DNA of 64,000 nt from Clostridium_B lapidicellarium (lineage in GTDB: Bacteria; Bacillota; Clostridia; Clostridiales; Clostridiaceae): positions 310,001 to 374,000 of the forward strand of contig NZ_JBGFFE010000001.1 in assembly GCF_041224415.1 (NCBI RefSeq), written 5' to 3'. Position numbers and translations under genes: made by a program. Positions 53,664-61,433 of this stretch are shown piece after piece. The notes below the pieces were generated by a model, which did no database searches, was not told the origin of the DNA, and saw only the letters and a program-made list of their open reading frames with translations. Numbering within the stretch: the stretch's first letter is position 1; the number at the start of each line of letters is the position of its first letter.

Positions 53664-54107
53664 TTACTGAATTTCAATCTTTTCTGTCCTATTCTGACCT
53701 TTTCCGACTTTTGGAAGTACAATCTTCAAAACTCCATCTTTGAAGGAAGCTGTTATATCACTGTCTTTTACATTGTCTATATAGAAACTTCTCCTGAGTT
53801 CTCCATAATTTCTCTCACGCCTTACATACCCTTTGCCTTTGTCTTCCCTGTTGTCCTCTTTTTTTGCAGATATTGTAAGGTAATTGTCATCAAAGCTCAA
53901 ATCTATAGCATCTTTTTTCACTCCTGGAAGATCTGCTTCAACTACATAGGAATCATCATTATCTTTAAGGTCAACCTTAAAACCCTTGCCGAATCTATCT
54001 ACCGTTGGTGTAAAGAAATCGTTGTTGAAAAATGAATCTACAAAATTCCTGAACGCATCACCTGGACTTAAGAAATTATCTCTTTCAAATGGAACCATAT
54101 CAAACAT
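53664..54107 (-). CDS. hsp18: Small heat shock protein Hsp20 (Hsp18-like)
   Basis: A 147-residue alpha-crystallin family chaperone. An N-terminal MFDMVPFERDNFLSPGDAFR precedes the crystallin core (YVVEADLPGVKKDAIDLSF; RRERNYGELRRSFYIDNV; FKDGVLKIVLPK, including the GVL/I motif). It holds unfolded proteins during heat or solvent stress. AAAGGAGGT precedes the ATG. No CIRCE element is seen upstream. It is enclosed by the 304-bp repeats. Confidence 0.95.
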   Translation of the reverse strand: MFDMVPFERDNFLSPGDAFRNFVDSFFNNDFFTPTVDRFGKGFKVDLKDNDDSYVVEADLPGVKKDAIDLSFDDNYLTISAKKEDNREDKGKGYVRRERNYGELRRSFYIDNVKDSDITASFKDGVLKIVLPKVGKGQNRTEKIEIQ

Positions 54108-54494
54108 GGTACATACCTCCTTTTACACTATACATGATTTTCCACCGACTGCTTTCTATCGGTTATCCTTAGTACAGTATTATAATACAATAAAGGTCAA
54201 AGAAAGTCAAAGTCTAAAAAATATAGATTTTCAGTTTAATTGACAGCTATTTTCAGCACAAATAGCATAATTTATCCATGTCAAAAAATAAGTATATTTT
54301 TCAAATATGTAAATGTTTTTCCGGCAACTGGTAAAATCTTTTTATAAATCCTAAAAACATTATCAAATCTGGAAGAAAATCCATAGCCTCAACTGCGATT
54401 GTCTGGAAACTTCTTGAAGGAAAAATTACCTGAAGTCTGCTCATTTGAATTTAAAAAACTGTTTGAAAATGAAGAAAATGATGTGAAAATTAGC

Positions 54495-54751
54495 AGGTTG
54501 CTTGTCCAATCGGAAATAAGAGATGAAAAATATTTATCCAATGCTGCTGGGCTTGAAAGGATGATTCTCAAATATTGCTGAACTCAAGGAGGGCCGCTTG
54601 TCCAATACCGTTGATTTTAAATGACATGCTTGTCCAGCTGAAAATGAGAAATGAAAACTGCCTGTCCACTGTCGCTGAATTTAAGGAAGATTGCTTGTTA
54701 ATGCCGCTGAGCTCAAAGAAGGGGCTGTTCAGACGGAAATTGACTTGAAAA
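54495..54751 (+). repeat. Degenerate tandem units of about 67 bases
   Basis: Segments starting near 54495 (TTGCTTGTCCAATCGGAAAT), 54628 (ATGCTTGTCCAGCTGAAAAT) and 54722 (GGGCTGTTCAGACGGAAATT) align with each other. Each ends in a GCTGRRCTNAAGGANGAT-like tract. Translated, they give related peptides (LVQSEIRDEKYLSNAAGLE, LVQLKMRNENCLSTVAEFK, AVQTEIDLKIACPALLRLK), which suggests a coding repeat origin. Stops and frame changes separate them. Confidence 0.6.
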
Positions 54752-55055
54752 TTGCTTGTCCAGCACTGCTGAGGCTGAAGAAGATGCTTGTCCGACGCTG
54801 TTCTTGTTTAGAACTGCCGGGATTGAAGAAGATGCTTGTCCCACGCTGTTCTTGTTTACACTTTATTCACAATGTCTAAGAGCAGCTTGTCTCTTTCAGT
54901 TCAGGTGGATTCTAGGCAATTGCCTTGGCACCAGGGATATCAGGACTTATGGTTTGGCTTAAAAAGCAGCTGAACGTTTGGAGGATTTATTCACAATTTG
55001 TTCATGACCCCCGGGGGTTGCATGTCCACCCGAGTAAGCCGGGCAAAAATCACAG
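54752..55055 (+). repeat. 304-bp direct repeat, right copy
   Basis: The gapless partner of 53157-53460. It contains the two 48-base tandem units and the GC-rich core at 54987-55031. Identity stops abruptly after AAAAATCACAG at 55055. About 36 bases further on is the stop codon of the flagellin-like gene. Confidence 0.9.
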
Positions 55056-55091
55056 CAAAATTGCAGACATGACACGTCCAATTTATCCAAT

Positions 55092-55922
55092 CTATGCCAA
55101 AAGTGCTGAAGTCCTTTTTTCATCCAAGTTGGAACTTTGGCAGTAAAGAGATTCTGATGCATTTTTAAGAATATTTTTAGAACTGTTTATAATTTCATTT
55201 TCAGTATATACATCAATTTTTTTCAAATCTGCCAGACCCTTGGCCGCCATTTCCACCATCATATCCTGGTACATGGCATTATTTACTACGGAAACCATCT
55301 GACTTTTTATTTCATCAAAAGCATCATTCAGAGGTTTTATAAGCTTCTTTTCTATTTCAGCCGTGTTTTCAAGTATTGATGCAATACTTAAATCTGCTTC
55401 TATATGTATGCTATTGTCATTTTCACTTTTATGACTGTTATTTCCATAAAAATCCATACTTATATCCAGGTTTCCCTTTACTACAATATTTGAGCCATGG
55501 CTGGTCTCCATGCTGACCTGTCTACCTGCAAATGCACTTTTATAACCAAAGGTGTCATTCATTATATTATCCATGTTATTTATAATCTCTTTTGCACTCT
55601 TTTCTATTTTCCCCTTTTCATCTTCCGTACAATTGACGTCATTATATTTTTCGGACAACTTTTTCAAATCTTGGGACATGCTTTTCAGCTCATCTACAGC
55701 CTTCCTTTTCTGTTGAAGAAGTGACATCCCGTCTTGTATATGATTTTCAGCCAGCTGCCCTTTTCTAAGCTGAGTTTTTAGCTGATCCACTTTGAAATCA
55801 TCAGCCTCAAAAGGTTTTTGCTCTCTCATTTTCTCATTTAAATTGCACAGTGCATTTTTATTCTTTATACGGGTATTCATCATCTTATTTCTGTTTATAA
55901 CCCTTGAAATAATATTAATCAT
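55092..55922 (-). CDS. Divergent flagellin-like protein
   Basis: A 276-residue protein I cannot assign to a named family, but its two ends recall flagellin. Near the N-terminus AENHIQDGMSLLQQKRKAVD and a following helix resemble the D1 segment of flagellins (NVQDGVSMLQTAEGGLQEI in the true flagellin of this window). Near the C-terminus ENEIINSSKNILKNASESL resembles the D0/D1 helix (AEEITDYSREGIIIEASNAM). The middle is an acidic beta-rich insert of about 60 residues. There is no signal peptide. AAGGGGAAA precedes the ATG. It could be a minor filament, cap or specialised export substrate. Confidence 0.7.
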   Translation of the reverse strand: MINIISRVINRNKMMNTRIKNKNALCNLNEKMREQKPFEADDFKVDQLKTQLRKGQLAENHIQDGMSLLQQKRKAVDELKSMSQDLKKLSEKYNDVNCTEDEKGKIEKSAKEIINNMDNIMNDTFGYKSAFAGRQVSMETSHGSNIVVKGNLDISMDFYGNNSHKSENDNSIHIEADLSIASILENTAEIEKKLIKPLNDAFDEIKSQMVSVVNNAMYQDMMVEMAAKGLADLKKIDVYTENEIINSSKNILKNASESLYCQSSNLDEKRTSALLA

Positions 55923-56079
55923 CTTAAGCTTTCCCCTTTTAACAATTTACTTTATTATCGTCCTCTAGTTTCAATACATTATCTCTAATTTTTATATAAT
56001 AACTTCTTCAACATAATTTATTATTCATTTTAAGTAGTGTAAACAAAGATGTGGGCTTTTTGCTAAGCTCTTGTAAAAT

Positions 56080-56459
56080 TCAGTTTTTCATTAAATTCAT
56101 ATTATGCATTATAAAATTCAAGTATATGCTCTGCAAATTTTTTGCTTCAAATTTTACGACAAGCATATCAAACAATTTTATATGATGTGTTTTTATATTA
56201 TTGAATATTTCCAGGGCAAGTTTTTCATCATGCACATGGAAAGTTCTATTTCTGTCAATCATCATGGATATCTATTCATCCCCATCTGCAATAAGGCCCT
56301 GTTTAAATGCCAATCTTATAGTGTTTCTTGGACTTGCGGCACCTTCTATACCTTCATATCTCTTTTTGATATATTTCCCATATCTAATTTTATCCCCAAT
56401 TTATCTTCAAGTTTCAAAGAATCACCCCATTTGTACGCCTTAGATACTTTTAGCTCCAT
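56080..56459 (-). pseudogene. Nucleotidyltransferase substrate-binding protein (HI0074/HepT-like), decayed
   Basis: From the ATG at 56459 the frame reads MELKVSKAYKWGDSLKLED, then shifts near 56380 into YIKKRYEGIEGAASPRNTIR and LAFKQGLIADGDE. A TAG then stands where a Trp codon (TGG) is expected. After it the frame continues MMIDRNRTFHVHDEKLALEI to 56080. This is the NTase_sub_bind family: GSPR-like segment, AFKQGLI, DRNxTxHxYDE. One frameshift and one nonsense change disable it. The usual nucleotidyltransferase partner is not found nearby. Confidence 0.8.
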
Positions 56460-56490
56460 TATACAAGTAAATATTGCTTATGATGATCAA

Positions 56491-57573
56491 TTACGCCTTG
56501 ATACCTTTGCCTTTGCGGTATTTATTGTCCATATTCACTTCTTCAAAGGTGCTCATGTTATTGATGATGGCCATGGCATTGCCAACGATTCCCATGGCAA
56601 TTGGGCAGCCAGTGCCCTCTCCAAGGCGCATGCCGAGATTCAGCATCGGTTTTAATTTCATCGCCTCTGCCGCAAGCTTGTACGCAGGTTCTTCCGAAAT
56701 ATGGGATGGAATCATAAATTCCCTTGTAAGGGGATTGAATTTATATGCCAGCAGTGCTGCAGCGATTGAAATCACGCCATCGATAATCACCGGTTTTCGG
56801 TAATAGGCCGCTCCTATGTATAATCCCGTCATTGCCGCAATATCAAGGCCTCCCACCTTGGAAAGGATGTCGACAATGTCATCCGCATCGGGTTTATGCA
56901 TAGCAAGTGCTCCGGTAATCACTCGCTTTTTATTTTCAAAAGCTTTGTCGCTCAGGCCGCCGCCTCTTCCCACGGCTTTTTCGGTATTGTTTATTCCAAG
57001 TGCCGCCATTATACAGGCTGCTGCAGTGGAGGTGTTGCCCATTCCGACCTCGCCAGCTCCGATGATATCGCAGCCTTCACTGGATGCAGATTTTGCAAAT
57101 TCAAAACCCACTTCTATTGCTTTTAAAGCGATTTCACGGCTCATAGCCTTCTCTTTGTAAAAATTGTTAGTTCCATTTGGCATAAGCCTCCTGTCGTAAA
57201 TATGAGGATCTTCAATTCCACCGATAATGCCCATGTCAACAAGCCGGAGGTCCACATTGTTGTACTCGCAAAGAACATTTATACCGCATTTTTTCCCTGA
57301 AGCATAACCACGCATTAAAAAGTTTGTAAAATATTGTGGAGCAGCAGTAACACCTTCCGCACAGATGCCATTATCCGCTCCAAATACAAAATGTACTCTT
57401 TTCTCCACACTGCTTTTTACCCTGCCTGTAATACCTGCCATCTGAATGCTAATGCTTTCAAGCACACCTAAACTACCTGCCGGTTTTACAAGATCATCCT
57501 GCAGATTGCGTGCATGCTCAGCCGCTTCTGCATCCAACCCCGTAATTTTTTTTGAAATTTCTTTAAGTATCAT
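56491..57573 (-). CDS. cobT: Nicotinate-nucleotide-dimethylbenzimidazole phosphoribosyltransferase
   Basis: A 360-residue CobT enzyme: DDLVKPAGSLGVLESISIQM near the N-terminus, FGADNGICAEGVTAAPQ, GAGEVGMGNTSTAAA, and the catalytic Glu in LGMRLGEGTGCPIAM. It activates the lower-ligand base to alpha-ribazole phosphate for cobamide assembly. It stands alone, with no cobS, cobU or cobC beside it and no cobalamin riboswitch that I can see. GGGGGAAG precedes the ATG. Confidence 0.95.
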   Translation of the reverse strand: MILKEISKKITGLDAEAAEHARNLQDDLVKPAGSLGVLESISIQMAGITGRVKSSVEKRVHFVFGADNGICAEGVTAAPQYFTNFLMRGYASGKKCGINVLCEYNNVDLRLVDMGIIGGIEDPHIYDRRLMPNGTNNFYKEKAMSREIALKAIEVGFEFAKSASSEGCDIIGAGEVGMGNTSTAAACIMAALGINNTEKAVGRGGGLSDKAFENKKRVITGALAMHKPDADDIVDILSKVGGLDIAAMTGLYIGAAYYRKPVIIDGVISIAAALLAYKFNPLTREFMIPSHISEEPAYKLAAEAMKLKPMLNLGMRLGEGTGCPIAMGIVGNAMAIINNMSTFEEVNMDNKYRKGKGIKA

Positions 57574-57775
57574 TTTACTTCCCCCAATATTTTTAAATTT
57601 ATGATGAACCGGCTTTTTCCTTAAAGTCTGAACACTCGGTTATCTACTTATTTTATTATAGCAGATTCCTATTAGTCCCGGCATCAATTTTTAATTTATA
57701 GTTTGTGTCAAAACGGACAATTTCCTTTCCTCAATGCATGATACCATCGGGGCCTAAAAATGACATACGACCGGT

Positions 57776-58495
57776 TTACTTATCAACAAGAACGAGATCT
57801 TGGAAATCAGTTTCCACTTCGCTTCCATAAAATATGTAATATTTTTCAATTTGTCCGTCGGTTAAAAACTTCCTCAAAATGCTGAGAGAAAGAACTTCCT
57901 GCGCAGGTTTAAAGGAAGCCCCGGGAAATTTATCAGACACAATTTTTAGAGCTTTGTCATAGGTTATTTCTTTATCTTTATTATCCGTATTTTCCCTGAC
58001 ACTGTTATTTTGATAATTGCCGACATTCTTATAATCAACTACAATTTTATTTTCAGTTTTATTGTTTTTACTGTAAATGGCACTCTCGACCATGTTCTTC
58101 ATGCTCTGAAGTTCCTGGTCATCGGGGCTAAGTTCAAGTGCCTTGTCTAAGTATTTGTTTGCACTTTCATAATCGTGATTTTTTACTGCAGTATTTGCAA
58201 GTTTTATATAATCTGACAACTTTTCATTCGGATGTGCCTGTTTACCACTTTGATTTTTCATATCCTGGGCAAGTAAAAGCTCTTTTTGAACAGAAGAATC
58301 ATTTTTATAAGTTAAAGCTTTTTCAAAAAGTTTAATGGATTTATTGTAATCTTTCTGCAGCATACACTGTCTTCCCTGTCCCACCAAGTTTTTAAAATTT
58401 TCAAATTGGCTGTACTTATACATTCCAAACATAGATGCAAAAAAAACAGCCGCCATAATCAATATTCCAAATAAAATCTTACTTAAAAGATTCAT
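57776..58495 (-). CDS. Membrane-anchored TPR protein of unknown function
   Basis: A 239-residue protein with one N-terminal membrane helix (about residues 5-27). Two or three tetratricopeptide units follow (NYNKSIKLFEKALTYKNDSS; DYESANKYLDKALELSPDDQ). A C-terminal domain of about 60 residues comes next (ITYDKALKIVSDKFPGASFK; IEKYYIFYGSE). The ATG at 58495 has GAGAGG upstream; a longer in-frame start at 58570 has none. The specific role is unknown. Confidence 0.78.
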   Translation of the reverse strand: MNLLSKILFGILIMAAVFFASMFGMYKYSQFENFKNLVGQGRQCMLQKDYNKSIKLFEKALTYKNDSSVQKELLLAQDMKNQSGKQAHPNEKLSDYIKLANTAVKNHDYESANKYLDKALELSPDDQELQSMKNMVESAIYSKNNKTENKIVVDYKNVGNYQNNSVRENTDNKDKEITYDKALKIVSDKFPGASFKPAQEVLSLSILRKFLTDGQIEKYYIFYGSEVETDFQDLVLVDK

Positions 58496-58567
58496 AATGG
58501 ATTCCTCTCTTAATCTTTTGTTAGCATTATCGAAATATTTCTGAAACGCTTTAGATATATTCATTAT

Positions 58568-58600
58568 CAAAAAAAGAGGATACCTAACTTTAGGTACCTC
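58568..58600 (-). terminator. Terminator after fumarase operon
   Basis: On the minus strand GAGGTACCTAA pairs with TTAGGTATCCTC (one bulged base) and is followed by TTTTTTTG. It is a strong Rho-independent terminator about 60 bases after fumB. Confidence 0.85.
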
Positions 58601-58660
58601 ATAATTAGATAAATTAATGAATATTATGATTTGATATTTGTCACTGGCTTTTACAGTCTC

Positions 58661-59215
58661 TCAGTTTCTCTTCAAGTATTCATTTTGTCCAATTTCATAT
58701 AAGTTGTTACCTTTTGAATCAATGACCACCAAAGCAGGAAGCTCTTCAACTTTTAATTTTCTAATAGCTTCAGATCCCAAATCTTTATATGCTATTATTT
58801 CAGCTTTTTTTATACACTTTCCCATTAATGCTGCTGCACCGCCTATTGCTCCAAAATATACTGCTCTATTCTTTTTGATAGATTCGATTACTTTTTGAGA
58901 TCTGCTGCCTTTGCCTATCATACCTTTTAAACCTATATCTAGAAGGCTTGGAGCATATGGATCCATTCTGTAACTTGTTGTTGGTCCTGCCGATCCTATA
59001 GGCTGACCTGGTTTTGCAGGAGTCGGTCCAACATAATATATAATTGCATTTCTGACATCTATGGGAAGATCCCTGCCTTTATTTAGTAATTCTACAAGCC
59101 TCTTATGAGCAGCATCTCTCGCTGTGTATATAATTCCTGATATCAACACACTGTCACCAACATTTAGACTTTTAACTTTCTCTTCAATCAAAGGAGTTGT
59201 TATCCTCTTGTACAT
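58661..59215 (-). CDS. fumB: Fumarate hydratase, class I, beta subunit
   Basis: A 184-residue subunit: VGDSVLISGIIYTARDAAHK near the start, YYVGPTPAKPGQPIGSAGPT in the middle, and a C-terminal swivelling domain with RAVYFGAIGGAAALMGKCIK. With the alpha subunit it forms the [4Fe-4S] fumarase. L-tartrate dehydratase beta is the main alternative. The adjacent malic enzyme and aspartase favour fumarase. Confidence 0.9.
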   Translation of the reverse strand: MYKRITTPLIEEKVKSLNVGDSVLISGIIYTARDAAHKRLVELLNKGRDLPIDVRNAIIYYVGPTPAKPGQPIGSAGPTTSYRMDPYAPSLLDIGLKGMIGKGSRSQKVIESIKKNRAVYFGAIGGAAALMGKCIKKAEIIAYKDLGSEAIRKLKVEELPALVVIDSKGNNLYEIGQNEYLKRN

Positions 59216-59264
59216 ATCCTATACCTCCAATTTTAACAAAATAAACATTTTAAGAATTGCCTGA

Positions 59265-60107
59265 TCAAAGTTCTACCTCTTCATGTCTTGTAACATGGCA
59301 GCTAATATTTACAGCTACCGGTAAACCAGCTATATGTGTTGGATAAGTTTCAATATTTACTGCAAGAGCTGTTGCCCTGCCTCCAAATCCCTGCGGCCCT
59401 ATACCTAACGTATTGATTTTTTCCAATAACTCCTGCTCCAAATTCCTATAAAGTTTATTCTCATTTCTTTGTGTCAGCGGCCTTATCAACGCCTTTTTTG
59501 CAATTAATGCAGCTCTATCAAAGGTTCCTCCAATTCCGACTCCCACAACTATTGGAGGACATGGATTCGGTCCAGCTTCCTCAACTACCTTTATTACAAA
59601 CTTTTTTACCCCATCAATGCCATCTGCAGGTTTTAACATCTTAATCTGACTCATATTTTCCGATCCAAACCCCTTTGGCGCCACAGTTATTTTCAGTTTA
59701 TCTCCCGGAACTATGGTATAGTTTATTACAGCTGGAGTATTATCTCTCGTATTGACCCTGTCTAGAGGATCCCTTACTACGGATTTCCTTAGATATCCCT
59801 CCAGATATCCCTGTCTTACACCCTCATTGATTGCATCTTCAATATTTCCACCTACAATATGTACATCCTGTCCCACTTCTATAAATACACAAGTCATACC
59901 TGTATCTTGACATATAGGCCTATTTTCATTCTGAGATATATCTATATTATTTAAAATCTTACTCAATATATCTTTTGCTATAGGCCACGGCTCTCTACAA
60001 TAGCTTCTCACTATCTGATTTTTTATATCACTTCCAAGATAATAATTAGCATTAATACTCATAGTTTTAACCACAGCCGTAATCTCTGAAACATTTATTT
60101 CTCTCAT
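59265..60107 (-). CDS. fumA: Fumarate hydratase, class I, alpha subunit
   Basis: A 280-residue subunit. Three Cys ligands of the cluster are visible, in RPICQDTGMTCVF, GPNPCPPIVVGVG and NISCHVTRHEE. Motifs GIGGTFDRAALIAKKALIRP and GIGPQGFGGRATALAV are typical. It interconverts fumarate and malate. The ATG at 60107 has a weak ribosome site. It follows the malic enzyme by 65 bases that include a 10-bp inverted repeat. Confidence 0.92.
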   Translation of the reverse strand: MREINVSEITAVVKTMSINANYYLGSDIKNQIVRSYCREPWPIAKDILSKILNNIDISQNENRPICQDTGMTCVFIEVGQDVHIVGGNIEDAINEGVRQGYLEGYLRKSVVRDPLDRVNTRDNTPAVINYTIVPGDKLKITVAPKGFGSENMSQIKMLKPADGIDGVKKFVIKVVEEAGPNPCPPIVVGVGIGGTFDRAALIAKKALIRPLTQRNENKLYRNLEQELLEKINTLGIGPQGFGGRATALAVNIETYPTHIAGLPVAVNISCHVTRHEEVEL

Positions 60108-60114
60108 ACAATTT

Positions 60115-60148
60115 ATTAGTAAAACCTTGATATTGAAATTTTACTAAT
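60115..60148 (-). other. Inverted repeat between malic enzyme and fumA
   Basis: ATTAGTAAAA and TTTTACTAAT form a 10-bp stem with a loop of 14 bases. There is no T run on the minus strand, so it is more likely an mRNA processing or regulatory hairpin, or a protein-binding site, than a terminator. Confidence 0.4.
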
Positions 60149-60172
60149 TGCCTCCCTTCAGCAGCCGTCATA

Positions 60173-61402
60173 CTATTTCAATAAAGATTTCATATGCTCC
60201 TCAACCATTTCAGGAGTGACATCCTCCCTTTTAGCAACCCCGGTATCTATCGCTGACTTTGCTACATAATAAGCTACTTTTTGTGCTACCTGAGGATCAA
60301 AAGCATCGGGTATTACGTATTCCGGTTTTAATTGTTTTTCACTTACACAATCTGCTATGGCATATGCTGCGGCCATTTTCATCTCATCATTTATTTCAGT
60401 GGCTCTAACATCAAGAGCTCCTCTGAATATCCCCGGAAACGCCAATACATTATTAACTTGATTGGGAAAATCTGATCTTCCCGTACATACTACTTTAGCT
60501 CCAGCTTCTACAGCTAACTCAGGGAGTATTTCTGGATTTGGATTTGCCATAGCCATAATTACTGCATCTTTATTCATGGATTTTACCATTTCCTGCGTTA
60601 CACAATTAGCTGCTGACACCCCTATAAATAAATCTGCTCCTTTTAAAACATCGGTAAGGCTTCTTTGTTCAAGGTCAGGATTTGTTATTTCAGCCATTTT
60701 ATTCTTGTATCTATTCATTCCAATTGTCCTTCCCTTATATATAGCTCCTTTAGTATCGCAAAGTATTATATTCTTTGTCCCCATCGACATTATTAGTTTC
60801 GTTATAGCAATTCCTGCCGCTCCTGCCCCATTTACAACAACCTTTAAATCTTCAAACTTTTTGTCAACTATTTTTAAGGCATTTATTATACATGCAGCTG
60901 ACACAACGGCCGTACCATGCTGATCATCATGGAATACTGGGACATTGCATATTTCTTTCAATTTAGATTCTATTTCAAAACACTGCGGTGCTTTTATGTC
61001 TTCTAAGTTTATTCCGGCAAAAACAGGCTCCATAAGTTTTACAGTTTCAACTATTTTATCCACATCCTTTGTATCTAAACAAACCGGAAAAGCATCCACT
61101 CCGCCAAAAGTTTTAAATAATACTGCTTTACCTTCCATTACTGGAAGCCCTGCCCCTGCACCTATGTCTCCAAGCCCCAGTACCGCTGTGCCATTTGTTA
61201 CAACAGCCACCATATTTCCCTTTGAAGTATAGTCATAAATTGTTTCATAATTTTTATTGATTTCCATGCATGGTTCTGCAACACCTGGAGTATATGCTAA
61301 TGTTAGATCGTCCTTAGTTTGCAAAGGTACTTTGCAATTGATTGAAATTTTTCCTTCATTATCTCTATGAAATTTTAATGCTCTTTCCCTTAGTCCAACC
61401 AT
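60173..61402 (-). CDS. NAD-dependent malic enzyme
   Basis: A 409-residue short-form malic enzyme: LTLAYTPGVAEPCMEIN at the start, NGTAVLGLGDIGAGAGLPVM, the metal site in FAGINLEDIKAPQCFEIE followed by FHDDQHGTAVV, and a Rossmann motif VVNGAGAAGIAI. It decarboxylates malate to pyruvate with NAD(P). It sits between aspartase and fumarase, completing an aspartate-to-pyruvate route. AGGAGGA precedes the ATG. Confidence 0.95.
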   Translation of the reverse strand: MVGLRERALKFHRDNEGKISINCKVPLQTKDDLTLAYTPGVAEPCMEINKNYETIYDYTSKGNMVAVVTNGTAVLGLGDIGAGAGLPVMEGKAVLFKTFGGVDAFPVCLDTKDVDKIVETVKLMEPVFAGINLEDIKAPQCFEIESKLKEICNVPVFHDDQHGTAVVSAACIINALKIVDKKFEDLKVVVNGAGAAGIAITKLIMSMGTKNIILCDTKGAIYKGRTIGMNRYKNKMAEITNPDLEQRSLTDVLKGADLFIGVSAANCVTQEMVKSMNKDAVIMAMANPNPEILPELAVEAGAKVVCTGRSDFPNQVNNVLAFPGIFRGALDVRATEINDEMKMAAAYAIADCVSEKQLKPEYVIPDAFDPQVAQKVAYYVAKSAIDTGVAKREDVTPEMVEEHMKSLLK

Positions 61403-61433
61403 ATATTTTTATTCCTCCTATTAATTTATCTAT

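Larger units (their letters stand above)
54108..55091. other. Non-coding, repeat-rich region upstream of hsp20
   Basis: The first 250 bases are AT-rich and should contain the hsp20 promoter. From about 54400 the sequence becomes a decayed array of related units (54495-54751) that leads into the right 304-bp repeat (54752-55055). A short open frame at 54399-54581 encodes SRLLVQSEIRDEKYLSNAAG but has no ribosome site. It may be a remnant of a repeat-containing protein. Confidence 0.7.

Noticed and set aside
53161..53743. Short rightward open frames downstream of pip (53161-53367, 53330-53743)
   Set aside because: They lie in the 304-bp repeat or on the opposite strand of hsp20, lack ribosome sites, and the first is duplicated exactly with the repeat at 54756-54962.
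53157..55055. CRISPR array
   Set aside because: Repeats are long, few and irregular, with no regular spacers and no cas genes in the window.
56104..56655. A 183-codon rightward frame overlapping the nucleotidyltransferase-partner pseudogene and cobT
   Set aside because: The leftward strand carries clear family motifs in both regions; the rightward frame has no ribosome site or recognisable domain.
57574..57775. Cobalamin riboswitch before cobT or cbiZ
   Set aside because: The conserved B12-box pattern and surrounding stems were not seen upstream of either gene.
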